Below, piece after piece: positions 15,047 through 24,137 of a stretch of 64,000 nucleotides of DNA. Position 1 is the first letter of the stretch, and the number at the start of each line of letters is the position of its first letter. The notes under the pieces are model-generated. The model saw only the letters and a list, made by a program, of their open reading frames with translations, searched no databases and was not told the origin of the DNA. Origin of the DNA: Antribacter gilvus (GTDB lineage Bacteria; Actinomycetota; Actinomycetes; Actinomycetales; Cellulomonadaceae); assembly GCF_003946865.1 (NCBI RefSeq), contig NZ_QXTH01000001.1, forward strand, positions 310,001-374,000. Direction: 5' to 3'. The position numbers were made by a program, and so were the translations under genes.

Positions 15047-16519
15047 ATGAGACGAACCACCACCAGGGCGTTCGCCGTGGCGACGGCCTCGCTGACGCTC
15101 CTTGCGTGCTCGGTCACGACGGCCGCGATCGCGGCCTCCGACCCGCTGTCGCAGCCCGACGGCACCTCCGCCTACGAGCCCGCCATGCTCGACGCGATGC
15201 GCCGCGACCTCGGCATGGAGAGGGAGCGCGCGGTCGACCGCCTCCAGTTCCAGGCCGACGCCGCCGAGACGCAGACCGCGCTGGCCAAGCAGCTCGGCGC
15301 CGAGTTCGGCGGTGCGTGGGTGGACCCGGCCGCCGACGTCCTCTACGTGGCGGTCACCGACGCCGCCGGTGCGGCAGCGGCGAAGTCGGCCGGCGCCACT
15401 CCGGTCACGGTCTCCCGCGCCCTGGACACCCTCGAGGCCTACGTGGGCCGGCTCGACGCGCACCTCGCCGACGTCGCTGCCGTGCCCAGCTGGTACGCCG
15501 ACGTCCCGACCAACTCCGTCGTGGTCAACGTCGCCCAGGGCGGGCTCGGCAAGGCGAAGCAGGCGGTCCGCGCGGCGGGCGTGCCGGCCGACGCCGTCAC
15601 CTTCACCGTCTCGAAGGAGAAGCCCACCACGCTGATCGACGTCGTCGGCGGCAACGCCTACAGCATCGGCACCTCCCGCTGCTCCGTGGGCTTCAGCGCC
15701 ACGGGCGGCTTCGTGACCGCCGGCCACTGCGGCCGGGTGGGCAGCACCACGTCGTCACCGAGCGGGCAGTTCACCGTGTCGAGCTTCCCCGGCAACGACT
15801 ACGCGTACGTGCGCGTGAACTCGGGCAACACCCTGATCGGCGCCGTCAACAACTACGCGGGTGGCCGCGTCAGCGTCGCGGGCTCGACGGCAGTCGGCGT
15901 GGGCGCCTCGGTCTGCCGCTCCGGCTCCACCACGGGCTGGCACTGCGGCTCGGTCACGGCCCTCAACTCCAGCGTCACCTACTCGCAGGGCACCGTGTCC
16001 GGTCTCATCCGCACGAACGTGTGCGCGGAGCCCGGCGACTCGGGCGGCTCGCTGATCGCCGGCAGCCAGGCGCAGGGCCTGACGTCCGGCGGTTCGGGCA
16101 ACTGCTCCTCCGGAGGCACCACCTACTTCCAGCCGGTGAACGAGGCCCTCAGCGCTGCGGGCGTCTCGCTCATCCTCGGCGGCGGCACCACGCCCCCGCC
16201 CACCGGGACGTGCACCGGCTTCGCCAACAACTACACGGGCTCGCTCTCCTCGGGCGCGACCGCTGTGGTGCCGAACGGCAGCTACTACACGGTGAGCCGC
16301 TCCGGCACGGTCCGCGGCTGCCTCGACGGCCCGTCGGGCACCGACTTCGACCTGCACCTGCAGAAGTGGTCGGGCAGCGCCTGGGCCACCGTCGCGCAGG
16401 GCATCACCTCCAGCCCTGACGAGTCGGTGAGCTACTCGGGCACCTCCGGGTACTACCGCTTCGTGGTGCAGGCGTACTCGGGCTCGGGCTCCTACGCGGT
16501 CGGCGTCACACTGCCGTGA
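15047..16519 (+). CDS. Secreted chymotrypsin-fold serine protease (S1E/streptogrisin type) with C-terminal PPC-like domain
   Basis: 490 residues in pre-pro-protease order. Signal peptide about 1-29 (ending AAIAA), prodomain about 31-197 of the alpha-lytic type, mature protease beginning near VVGGNAYSIG (about 199). The catalytic triad is His227 (TAGHC), Asp251 (GNDYAYV) and Ser332 (GDSGGS), with paired Cys for disulfides. After a Gly/Thr/Pro linker (GGGTTPPPTG) comes a beta domain of about 100 residues resembling the pre-peptidase C-terminal domain, usually cell-surface or substrate binding. AAGGAG lies 10 nt before ATG 15047. It is exported and self-processed; a LysR gene lies directly upstream. 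Confidence 0.93.
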   Translation: MRRTTTRAFAVATASLTLLACSVTTAAIAASDPLSQPDGTSAYEPAMLDAMRRDLGMERERAVDRLQFQADAAETQTALAKQLGAEFGGAWVDPAADVLYVAVTDAAGAAAAKSAGATPVTVSRALDTLEAYVGRLDAHLADVAAVPSWYADVPTNSVVVNVAQGGLGKAKQAVRAAGVPADAVTFTVSKEKPTTLIDVVGGNAYSIGTSRCSVGFSATGGFVTAGHCGRVGSTTSSPSGQFTVSSFPGNDYAYVRVNSGNTLIGAVNNYAGGRVSVAGSTAVGVGASVCRSGSTTGWHCGSVTALNSSVTYSQGTVSGLIRTNVCAEPGDSGGSLIAGSQAQGLTSGGSGNCSSGGTTYFQPVNEALSAAGVSLILGGGTTPPPTGTCTGFANNYTGSLSSGATAVVPNGSYYTVSRSGTVRGCLDGPSGTDFDLHLQKWSGSAWATVAQGITSSPDESVSYSGTSGYYRFVVQAYSGSGSYAVGVTLP

Positions 16520-16528
16520 CGTGAGACG

Positions 16529-16561
16529 CGCGGGGCCGCCCTCCTCGGGGGTGGCCCCGCG
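16529..16561 (+). terminator. GC-rich hairpin after the protease
   Basis: CGCGGGGCC (16529-16537) pairs with GGCCCCGCG (16553-16561), and the stem extends inward by further pairs. It begins 10 nt after the protease stop. There is no U-tract, as is common for actinobacterial terminators. Confidence 0.6.
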
Positions 16562-16621
16562 TCGTCGTGCCGGTCGCCTCCGCTGTCGGGCCGTGTCGGC
16601 AGCGGCGCGTACGGTGTGGCC

Positions 16622-17572
16622 ATGACGGTCGACACGACATGGTCCGGACCAGGCGCGGGACGCGGGACTGCCCCGCACCCGGCGGCGCGAGCGGTTGCCG
16701 TCGTGGTCGCGGTGGTGGCGGCCTGGGGAGTCTGGGCGTTGTGGCGGTTCTTCGTGGGCACGTACGAGGGCCAGCTCGCCGACCAGCTCGCGCTGGACGG
16801 CGCCCGCACGGGTCGCCGCACCCTGTGGACGGTGGCGGAGCCTGTGCTCGACGTCGTCTCCGTCGCCTTCGTGGCGGGCGGCATCGCCACCGCGGTGCTG
16901 GTCGCCGTGGTGCGCCGGCGGTGGGTCCTCGCGATCCAGGTGGGCACGCTGGTGGTTGGGGCGAACCTGACGACCCAGGTGGTCAAGCGCTTCCTCGGCC
17001 GGTCCGACCTGATCGACAAGGGCGGCTACCTCGACAACACCCTGCCCAGCGGGCACACCACCGCGGCGGCCTCCGTCGCGGCGGCCGTGCTGCTGGTGGT
17101 GCCGCGGCGGTGGCGGCCCCTGGTGGCGGTGCTCGGCGGTACGTACACGGCGGCCACCGGGTGGTCCACGTACGTGGGCCAGTGGCACCGGCCGTCGGAC
17201 GTGATCGCGGCGGTGCTCGTGGTGCTCGCCTGGGCCGCGATCGTCTGCGCCTTCAGCTCGGGCAGCGCGCTGGACCACCCCCGGCGGGCGGGCGACAGCC
17301 TGGCGACGCCGGGCTCGGCGGCGGCCGCGGCGCTCATGATCCTGGCCGGGCTCGTGGCCGGAGCGGTGGCCGTCGGCGCGCTCGCCGCGGTCATGGGGTA
17401 CGACTGGGGGCTGCTCACCGGCGGCGACCTCACCGCGTACGCGGGGGGCGTGCTCGGCACCGTCGCGGCGTCGGCCCTGGCCTTCGCGGTGCTGCTCCTG
17501 CTGCGCCAGGCCACCGCCCGGCCCGTCTCGCCGAGCACGTCGCCGAGACAGTCACCTCGTCGGACGAGCTGA
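16622..17572 (+). CDS. PAP2-superfamily membrane phosphatase
   Basis: About 316 residues with six or more hydrophobic segments. PAP2 motifs are recognisable: KRFLGRSDL (motif 1), NTLPSGHTTAA (motif 2, PSGH) and GQWHRPSDV (motif 3, with nucleophile-type H and D). Motif 1 has Ser where most have Pro (RP), and motif 3 lacks the usual Arg six residues before His. This suggests a subfamily with altered phosphate binding. The likely role is dephosphorylation of lipid phosphates or prenyl pyrophosphates at the membrane. ATG 16622 is 6 nt after TACGGT (16610-16615) and probably leaderless; GTG 16616 is in frame. Confidence 0.82.
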   Translation: MTVDTTWSGPGAGRGTAPHPAARAVAVVVAVVAAWGVWALWRFFVGTYEGQLADQLALDGARTGRRTLWTVAEPVLDVVSVAFVAGGIATAVLVAVVRRRWVLAIQVGTLVVGANLTTQVVKRFLGRSDLIDKGGYLDNTLPSGHTTAAASVAAAVLLVVPRRWRPLVAVLGGTYTAATGWSTYVGQWHRPSDVIAAVLVVLAWAAIVCAFSSGSALDHPRRAGDSLATPGSAAAAALMILAGLVAGAVAVGALAAVMGYDWGLLTGGDLTAYAGGVLGTVAASALAFAVLLLLRQATARPVSPSTSPRQSPRRTS

Positions 17573-17594
17573 CTGTCCCGGCGGGGGCGGACCC

Positions 17595-20363
17595 CTACTT
17601 GGAGCTGGAGGTCTTCCGCTTGGCGGGGGCCTTCTTGGTCGCCGTCGAACGGCTGGCCGGGCGCTTCTTCGCCGGGCCGGCGGCGCGCTTCTCCGCCAGC
17701 AGCTCGATGGCACGCTCGGCGGTGATCGACTCGGGCGTCACGTCGCGCGGCAGCGTGCGGTTGGTCTCGCCGTCGGTGACGTACGCGCCGAAGCGGCCTT
17801 CCTTCACGGTGATCGGCTTGCCGCTCGTCGGGTCGTCGCCGAGCTCGCGCAGCGGCGGCGCGGCCGCGGCCCGCCCACGCTGCTTGGGCTGCGCGTAGAT
17901 CGCGAGGGCCTCCTCGAGGGTGATGGTGAACATCGCCTCCTCGGACGGCAGGGTGCGCGAGTCCGTGCCCTTCTTCAGGTACGGCCCGTAACGCCCGTTC
18001 TGCGCGGTGATCTCGGCGCCCGACTCCGGGTCGGTCCCGACGACGCGCGGCAGCGACAGGAGCTGCAGCGCGTCCTCGAGCGTGATCGACTCCAGCGTCT
18101 GCGACTTGAGCAGGGAGCCCGTACGGGGCTTCGGCAGTGCGGCGAGCGCGCGCTTCTTCGCCGCGGCGGACAGGCCCGGGTCGAGCTCCGGCTCGGGCAG
18201 CACCTCGGTGACGTACGGGCCGTAGCGGCCCGCCTTGGCCACGATCGGGTGGCCGGACTCGGGGTGGTGGCCCAGCACGCGGCCGTCGTCGGCCCCGGCC
18301 GCGAGCAGCTCGCGCGCCTTCTCGACGGTCAGCTCGTCCGGCGCGACGTCGTCGGGGACGGACGCGCGCGGCGGGGTGCCGCCCTCCTCGATCTCGGCCG
18401 CCAGGTCCTCGACGTACGGGCCGTACCGGCCCACGCGGACGCGGATCCCCTCGCCGATCGGCACGGAGTTGATGGCCGCAGCGTCGATGTCGCCCAGGTT
18501 GTCGACGAGCGCCTTCAGGCCGCCGCCCGTGTTGTCCAGGCCGCGGTCGTCGGACGTGCCGACGTTGCCCGGGCGCTCGCCGAAGTAGAACTCCTGCAGC
18601 CAGGCGACGCGCTCGCGCTGGCCGGCCGCGATCTCGTCGAGGTCGGCCTCCATCGCCGCCGTGAAGTCGTAGTCGATCAGACGGTCGAAGTGCAGCTCGA
18701 GCAGGTTGATCACGGCGAAGGCGAGCCACGTCGGCACCAGCGCCTGGCCGCGCGACACCACGTAGCCGCGGTCCTGGATCGTCGAGATCGTCGCCGCGTA
18801 GGTGGAGGGGCGGCCGATGCCGCGCTCCTCCAGCGCCTTGACGAGCGACGCCTCCGTGAAGCGCGCGGGCGGGTTGGTCGAGTGGCCCTCGGCAGAGAGG
18901 TCCGACGCCGACAGCGGGTCGCCCTCGGACATGCGCGGCAGGCGGGCCTCGCCGGCCTTGCCGCCCTCCGCGGACTCCGTCTCGTCGGTGCCCTCCTCGT
19001 ACGCGGCGAGGAAGCCGCGGAACGTGATGACCGTGCCGGAGGCAGAGAACCCGGCCTCGGTACCGGTCAGCTCACCCGACGTGATCGTGGCGCCGAGCCG
19101 CACCGAGGCGGTGGAGCCCTTGGCGTCGGCCATCTGCGACGCGACGGTCCGCTTCCAGATCAGCTCGTACAGCCGGAACTGGTCTCCGCTCAGCTCGCCG
19201 GCCACCTGCGCCGGGGTGCGGAACGAGTCACCGGCGGGTCGGATGGCCTCGTGCGCCTCCTGGGCGCCCTTGTTCTTGGACTGGTAGAGGCGCGGGGCGC
19301 CCGGCACGTACTCGGGCCCGTACAGCTCGGCGGCCTGCCGGCGGGCAGCGTCCGTGGCCTCGGAGGACAGCGACGGGCTGTCCGTACGCATATAGGTGAT
19401 GTAGCCGTTCTCGTACAGGCCCTGCGCGGTGCGCATGGCCTGGCGGGCCGACATGCGCAGCTTGCGGCCCGCCTCCTGCTGCAGCGTGGAGGTGGTGAAC
19501 GGTGCCGCGGGGCGGCGCGTGTACGGCTTGGTCTCCAGCGAGCGGACGCGGAACGCCTCGCCGTCGAGCCCCGCGACGACGGCGCGCGCGGTGCTCTCCT
19601 CGAGCTGGGTCACGCCGGTGCGCACCTTGAGGCGGCCACGGTCGTCGAAGTCACGGCCGCTCGCCACCCGGTCTCCACCGAGCTGGGTGAGCCGGGCGCT
19701 GAAGGCGGGCTCGCCGTCGTCGGACACCGTAAAGGTGCCCGTCACGTCCCAGTAGGCCGCGGGGACGAAGGCCATGCGCTCCCGCTCGCGCTCCACGACG
19801 AGGCGCGTCGCGACCGACTGGACGCGTCCGGCGGACAGGCCCTGGCGGACCTTGCGCCACAGGACGGGCGAGACCTCGTAGCCGTAGAGGCGGTCGAGGA
19901 TGCGGCGCGTCTCCTGGGCGTCGACCAGGTCCTGGTCGAGCTCGCGGGTGTTCTCCAGCGCGCGGAGGATCGCCTCGCGGGTGATCTCGTGGAAGACCAT
20001 CCGCTTGACCGGGACCTTGGGCTTGAGCTCCTGGATCAGGTGCCAGGCGATGGCCTCGCCCTCGCGGTCCTCGTCCGTGGCCAGGTAGAGCTCGTCGGCG
20101 TTCTTGAGAGCGCGCTTGAGCTCGCTGACCTTCTTCTTCTTGTCGGCGTAGACCTCGTAGTACGGCTCGAACCCGTTCTCGACGTCCACCGCGAACTTGC
20201 CGTAAGGACCCTTCTTCATGTCCGCAGGCAGCTCGGACGGCTGCGGGAGGTCGCGGATGTGGCCCACGCTGGCCTCGACCTCGAAGTCGTCGCCGAGATA
20301 GCTCTGGATCTTGCGAGCCTTCGTGGGGGACTCGACGATCACGAGCTTGCGTGCGTGGGGCAT
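17595..20363 (-). CDS. topA: DNA topoisomerase I (type IA)
   Basis: 922 residues. The N-terminal TOPRIM domain shows KLVIVESPTKARKIQ and LATDEDREGEAIAWH. The gate and active-site region contains GLSAGRVQSVATRLV and the catalytic Tyr in YITYMRTDSPSLS. Instead of zinc fingers, the C-terminus has several topo-C repeats (GRYGPYV, NGRYGPYLKKGT, GRFGAYVTDG) and ends in a Lys/Arg/Ser tail, the standard actinobacterial form. It relaxes negative supercoils. ATG 20363 reads MPHARKLVIVES. It converges on the PAP2 gene with a 22-nt gap. Confidence 0.97.
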   Translation of the reverse strand: MPHARKLVIVESPTKARKIQSYLGDDFEVEASVGHIRDLPQPSELPADMKKGPYGKFAVDVENGFEPYYEVYADKKKKVSELKRALKNADELYLATDEDREGEAIAWHLIQELKPKVPVKRMVFHEITREAILRALENTRELDQDLVDAQETRRILDRLYGYEVSPVLWRKVRQGLSAGRVQSVATRLVVERERERMAFVPAAYWDVTGTFTVSDDGEPAFSARLTQLGGDRVASGRDFDDRGRLKVRTGVTQLEESTARAVVAGLDGEAFRVRSLETKPYTRRPAAPFTTSTLQQEAGRKLRMSARQAMRTAQGLYENGYITYMRTDSPSLSSEATDAARRQAAELYGPEYVPGAPRLYQSKNKGAQEAHEAIRPAGDSFRTPAQVAGELSGDQFRLYELIWKRTVASQMADAKGSTASVRLGATITSGELTGTEAGFSASGTVITFRGFLAAYEEGTDETESAEGGKAGEARLPRMSEGDPLSASDLSAEGHSTNPPARFTEASLVKALEERGIGRPSTYAATISTIQDRGYVVSRGQALVPTWLAFAVINLLELHFDRLIDYDFTAAMEADLDEIAAGQRERVAWLQEFYFGERPGNVGTSDDRGLDNTGGGLKALVDNLGDIDAAAINSVPIGEGIRVRVGRYGPYVEDLAAEIEEGGTPPRASVPDDVAPDELTVEKARELLAAGADDGRVLGHHPESGHPIVAKAGRYGPYVTEVLPEPELDPGLSAAAKKRALAALPKPRTGSLLKSQTLESITLEDALQLLSLPRVVGTDPESGAEITAQNGRYGPYLKKGTDSRTLPSEEAMFTITLEEALAIYAQPKQRGRAAAAPPLRELGDDPTSGKPITVKEGRFGAYVTDGETNRTLPRDVTPESITAERAIELLAEKRAAGPAKKRPASRSTATKKAPAKRKTSSSK

Positions 20364-20531
20364 CCGTTCCTGCTTCCTGGGTCCTGCGGGGGAGGGGAGG
20401 TGCCGGTCATCTGGCGCCGGGGTAGTTCACGGTACGCCACCGACGTCGTCCTGCACCCTATCGGGGCGACCTGGGAGGTGCCCGAGGATTCCGCGTGCTG
20501 GTGCGGCATGTCACCCGTGAGCCGTCCGGCG

Positions 20532-20537
20532 TAGCCT
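20532..20537 (+). promoter_or_regulatory. Candidate -10 (TAGCCT) of a leaderless transcript
   Basis: TAGCCT lies 7 nt before ATG 20545 in the topA-divergent gap, and there is no Shine-Dalgarno between them. Confidence 0.4.
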
Positions 20538-20544
20538 CGGGCAC

Positions 20545-21600
20545 ATGACCGATCCTCGCTCGTTCGCGCCCGGCCTGACCGATGACGACCTGGCCGGCCT
20601 GGCCCCGGATCCTCAGGACGCGCCGCCCGTCCGGTGGGGCGTCCTCGGCGCCGGGAACATCGCGTCGTCGTTCGCCGACGGCGTCCGCGAGTCCACCCGA
20701 GCCGCCGTCGTCGCCGTCGGGTCGCGGGACCTGGCGAAGGCCGAGGCGTTCGCCACGGCCCACGCTCCCGGGGCCCGCGCCCACGGCACCTACGAAGAGC
20801 TGGTGTCCGACCCCGACGTCGACGTGGTCTACGTGGCCACTCCTCACTCACACCACCACGAGCACGCCCTGCTCGCGATCCGCGCGGGCAAGCACGTCCT
20901 CGTCGAGAAGGCGTTCACACGCAACACCCCCGAGGCCCAGGAGGTGCTCGCGGCCGCGAAGGAGGCCGGGGTGTTCTGCATGGAGGCCATGTGGACACGG
21001 TTCCTGCCGCACGTCGCCGCCCTGCGCGGGGTGATCGCGCGCGGCGAGATCGGCGAGGTCGTCACCGTCTCCGCCGACTTCGACATCAAGGTCCCCTACG
21101 ACCCCGCGCACCGCCTCTTCGCGCCCGAGCTCGCCGGGGGCGCGCTCCTCGACCTCGGCATCTACCCGCTTGCGTTCGCCCACGACCTGCTGGGGGTCCC
21201 CTCCGCCGTGACAGCGGTAGGGACGCTCGCGGCCACCGGCGTGGACGACCATCTCTCCATGGTGCTGTCCTACGACTCCGGCGCCCAGGCGCTCCTGCAC
21301 ACCTCGACGCGTGCGCAGGGGCCCTGCACCGCCGTCGTCGTGGGGACCGAGGGGCGCATCGAGGTGGACAACTGGTTCTTCACGCCCACCGGGTTCCGGG
21401 TGGTCCGTAACGATGGTGCGACCTGGGACTACGAGGGCTTCCGCGGCGAGGGCAAGCAGTACGAGGCCGCCGAGGTGGCCCGCCGTCTGGCCGCCGGCGA
21501 GACGGAGAGCCCGCGCATCTCCTGGGCCGCCACGCTCGAGGTCATGGGCTTGCTCGACGAGGTGCGCCGCCAGGTGGGCGTGGTGTACCCGGGCGAGTAG
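20545..21600 (+). CDS. Gfo/Idh/MocA-family NAD(P)-dependent oxidoreductase
   Basis: 351 residues. The Rossmann half begins WGVLGAGNIASSFADG and includes VYVATPHSHHHEHAL and GKHVLVEKAFTRN (the family EKP-type motif, here EKA). The C-terminal half has GGALLDLGIYPLAFAHDLLG, with the conserved D-x-G-x-Y substrate motif. Most similar in layout to trans-1,2-dihydrobenzenediol or xylose dehydrogenase-like members; the actual substrate is unknown. It stands alone and ends 6 nt before the convergent holB gene. Confidence 0.88.
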   Translation: MTDPRSFAPGLTDDDLAGLAPDPQDAPPVRWGVLGAGNIASSFADGVRESTRAAVVAVGSRDLAKAEAFATAHAPGARAHGTYEELVSDPDVDVVYVATPHSHHHEHALLAIRAGKHVLVEKAFTRNTPEAQEVLAAAKEAGVFCMEAMWTRFLPHVAALRGVIARGEIGEVVTVSADFDIKVPYDPAHRLFAPELAGGALLDLGIYPLAFAHDLLGVPSAVTAVGTLAATGVDDHLSMVLSYDSGAQALLHTSTRAQGPCTAVVVGTEGRIEVDNWFFTPTGFRVVRNDGATWDYEGFRGEGKQYEAAEVARRLAAGETESPRISWAATLEVMGLLDEVRRQVGVVYPGE

Positions 21601-21606
21601 GCCGGT

Positions 21607-22743
21607 TCAGCCCTGGGGGCGGAGGGCGATCGCCATCGCCTCCAGGGCCAGCAGCGGCGCCACGTTGCCCTCCAGCCGGCGCCGGGCCACCGCGATCGCA
21701 TCCATGCGGCGCACCGTCTGCTCGGGCGTGGAGTCCGCGGCGAGGCTCCGCACCGTCTGGGCCAGCTCCTCGTTCACCAGCTCCACCTCCGCACCGAGCT
21801 GCACCACGAGCACGTCCCGGTAGAGCGACAGCAGGTCCACCATGGCGCGGTCCAGCACGTCCCGCTGGTGCCGGGTGGCGCGCCGCTTCTGGTCCTCCTC
21901 CAGGCCCCTGAGCTGCGACCTCAGCTTGGGTGGCAGCGTCTCGCCCTCCCCCACACCCAGCGAACGCATCAGCTCCGCCCGCTCGACGGCGTCGCGCTCC
22001 TCCGTCGCGGTGCGGGCCTCCTCCTTCGCGAGGTTCACCAGCTCGTCAGCCGCCAGCACCGCGTCGCCCACCCCCCGGATCCGGCGGGCCAGCCCCAGCA
22101 CCGCCGTGCGGCGCTCGCGGGCTCCGGCGTCCCGTGCGAGGCGGCGGGCCAGCCCGACGTGGCTCTGCGCCGCCCGCGCGGCGCTCAGCGCCACGGCCGG
22201 GTCGGCACCGTCGCGACGGACGAGCAGCTCCGCGACCGCCTCGGCCGGTGGCACGCGCAGCACCACGCCGCGGCACCGCGAGCGGATCGTGGGCAGCACG
22301 TCCTGGACGCTCGGGGCGCACAGCACCCAGACGGTCTGCGGGGGAGGCTCCTCGATGGACTTGAGCAGCACGTTGGTGGTCTGCTCCGCCATGCGGTCGG
22401 CGTCCTCGACGACGATCACGCGCCAGCGGCCCTGGGAGGGGGTGCGCACGGCCGTGCCGATGAGGTCGCGCACCTCCTTGACGGTGATGATGACCTTCTC
22501 GGTGGCGACCAGCGTCACGTCCGGGTGCGTGCCCCCCAGCGTGGTGGTGCAGGCATGGCACCGGCCGCACCCGCCCTCCAGGCACTGGAGCGCGGCGGCG
22601 AACGCCCGCGCAGCGACGGACCGGCCCGACCCGGGCGGGCCCGTGACCAGCCACGCGTGCGTCATCGCCGACGGGTTCTCGACGGCGGCGCGGAGCGTGG
22701 CGACGGCCTGTTCCTGGCCCACCACGTCGTCCCAGACGGTCAC
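21607..22743 (-). CDS. holB: DNA polymerase III subunit delta'
   Basis: 378 residues. The AAA+ clamp-loader fold shows VWDDVVGQEQAVATL, a P-loop GPPGSGRS, a zinc-binding Cys set (CLEGGCGRCHAC), VVEDADRM (Walker B-like), LLKSIEEPPPQT and IRSRCRG. In the P-loop the usual Lys is Arg, consistent with delta' being a non-hydrolysing stator subunit. It loads the sliding clamp. The GTG start overlaps the tmk stop as GTGA, so it is coupled to tmk. Confidence 0.95.
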   Translation of the reverse strand: MTVWDDVVGQEQAVATLRAAVENPSAMTHAWLVTGPPGSGRSVAARAFAAALQCLEGGCGRCHACTTTLGGTHPDVTLVATEKVIITVKEVRDLIGTAVRTPSQGRWRVIVVEDADRMAEQTTNVLLKSIEEPPPQTVWVLCAPSVQDVLPTIRSRCRGVVLRVPPAEAVAELLVRRDGADPAVALSAARAAQSHVGLARRLARDAGARERRTAVLGLARRIRGVGDAVLAADELVNLAKEEARTATEERDAVERAELMRSLGVGEGETLPPKLRSQLRGLEEDQKRRATRHQRDVLDRAMVDLLSLYRDVLVVQLGAEVELVNEELAQTVRSLAADSTPEQTVRRMDAIAVARRRLEGNVAPLLALEAMAIALRPQG

Positions 22744-23399
22744 GCCTCCACCGCCTCCTCGACCACGGGGGTGAGCCCGAGCCGGGCCGCGACGTCCACG
22801 CGGATCTGCGCCTGCAGGTCGTCCACCGGGGCGTCCGCGTCGATCACGAGCCAGCGGCCCGGGTCTGCCGCCGCACGCGCCACGAACGCCTCTCGCGTGC
22901 GGCGGTGGAACTCGTCGCCCGCGCGCTCGAGCCGGTCGGGCGCGTCGTCACGGCCGTCGCGGCGCGTGGTGGCCACTGTCGGGTCGAGGTCCAGAAGGAC
23001 CGTGACGTCCGGGAGCAGCCCGTCGACGGCCCAGAGGGACAGACGTTCCACCTCGTCCGCGTCGAGCGCGCGGCCGCCCGCCTGGTAGGCGACGGAGGAG
23101 TCCAGGTAGCGGTCGGTGATGACCACCGCGCCGCGCTCCAGCGCGGGGCGGATCAGCGACGCCACGTGGTGGGCGCGGTCGGTGGCGTAGAGCAGGGCCT
23201 CGGTGCGGGGGTCCACGTCCTCGCCGTGCAGCACGGCGGCGCGGAGCTCCTTGCCGAGGGTGGTGCCGCCCGGCTCGCGGGTGACCACGACCTCGCGGCC
23301 CGTGAGCTCCGCCAGCCACTCGCCGAGCAGGCGCGACTGCGTGGACTTGCCGACGCCGTCGCCGCCCTCGAACGAGATGAAGTACCCGGGTGTGCTCAC
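22740..23399 (-). CDS. tmk: Thymidylate kinase
   Basis: 219 residues from GTG 23399. P-loop FEGGDGVGKSTQ, the DR[YH] motif DRYLDSSVAYQ, LLPDVTVLLDLDP, and a lid with Arg-rich residues. It phosphorylates dTMP to dTDP. The longer open frame upstream is not needed, because the family begins just before YFISFEGGDG. TAGGGT (23407-23412, read on the minus strand) is 7 nt upstream of the start with no Shine-Dalgarno, suggesting a leaderless tmk-holB mRNA. Confidence 0.96.
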   Translation of the reverse strand: MSTPGYFISFEGGDGVGKSTQSRLLGEWLAELTGREVVVTREPGGTTLGKELRAAVLHGEDVDPRTEALLYATDRAHHVASLIRPALERGAVVITDRYLDSSVAYQAGGRALDADEVERLSLWAVDGLLPDVTVLLDLDPTVATTRRDGRDDAPDRLERAGDEFHRRTREAFVARAAADPGRWLVIDADAPVDDLQAQIRVDVAARLGLTPVVEEAVEA

Positions 23400-23475
23400 G
23401 CCGCCAACCCTATCCGTGAGGACCGACACCCCACCTGCGCGCGCGGCACGAGGCACACCGTCGCACGATGGGTGC

Positions 23476-23889
23476 ATGGAGCCGACCCCGGACAGGACCC
23501 CCGTCAGCGAGCTCACCGACGACGAGGCGTGGGAGCTCCTCGCGTCCCAGCGGGTCGGCCGCCTGGCCACGGCCGCCGCGGGGATGGCGGACATCTTCCC
23601 CGTCAGCTTCGCCGTCGACGACCGCTCGATCCTGTTCCGCACCACGCCAGGCAGCAAGCTCGTGGAGCTCACCGTCAACAGCGAGGTCGCCTTCGAGGCC
23701 GACGAGATCGACGAGAGCACCGCGCGGAGCGTCGTGCTGCGCGGGCTCGCGCAGGTCGTGGAGGAGGACGAGGCGGTGCTGCGGGCGGAGCAGCTCCTGC
23801 CGCGCACGTTCTCCGGCGAGGACGACAAGGACACCTGGGTCCGCATCACGCCCATGGCGATCCGGGGCCGCCGTCTGACCCGCGGCTGA
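23476..23889 (+). CDS. Pyridoxamine 5'-phosphate oxidase-like flavin-binding protein
   Basis: 137 residues. A split-barrel fold is indicated by WELLASQRVGRLATAAAGMADIFPVSFAV, then ILFRTTPGSKL and VAFEADEIDESTARSVVLRG, the pattern of the PNPOx-like actinobacterial stress or F420/flavin-binding proteins. It probably binds FMN or F420; the substrate is unknown. ATG 23476 follows CACGAT at 6 nt and lacks a strong Shine-Dalgarno. It diverges from tmk. Confidence 0.82.
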   Translation: MEPTPDRTPVSELTDDEAWELLASQRVGRLATAAAGMADIFPVSFAVDDRSILFRTTPGSKLVELTVNSEVAFEADEIDESTARSVVLRGLAQVVEEDEAVLRAEQLLPRTFSGEDDKDTWVRITPMAIRGRRLTRG

Positions 23890-23939
23890 CCGCCGGCACT
23901 CCCGTAGACGGCACCCACACCGCACCCGCTGCCCGCTGC

Positions 23940-23988
23940 CCGACGGCGGGGGCGCGCCTCCTTTCGCGAGGCGCCGCCCCGCCGTCGG
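23940..23988. terminator. Strong GC-rich hairpin
   Basis: Arms 23940-23960 and 23968-23988 pair over 21 positions with two mismatches around the loop CTTTCGC. It lies 50 nt after the PNPOx-like gene and well before the hypX promoter, so it probably ends the former transcript. Confidence 0.7.
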
Positions 23989-24048
23989 CCGTGTTGCTGT
24001 GCGCGCGAATAGCGGGGCCGACGGTGAATTTCAAACTCCGAATGCTTA

Positions 24049-24077
24049 TTGTCTGAAATGCGTCACGTGGCTAGGCT
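24049..24077 (+). promoter_or_regulatory. Candidate hypX promoter TTGTCT-N17-TAGGCT
   Basis: -35 TTGTCT (24049-24054) and -10 TAGGCT (24072-24077) are separated by 17 nt. The stretch just upstream (24005-24060) is markedly AT-rich for this genome. Start codon 24138 follows, with GAAGGAG as its ribosome-binding site. Confidence 0.55.
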
Positions 24078-24137
24078 CGCTGCGTCCACCGCCCGATCTG
24101 ACTGTGCCCCGCAGCTACCCCGAAGGAGCCGCGAGCG

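Noticed and set aside
21601-21606. Terminator between the convergent oxidoreductase and holB genes
   Set aside because: The gap is 6 nt and no stem could be found in or beside it.
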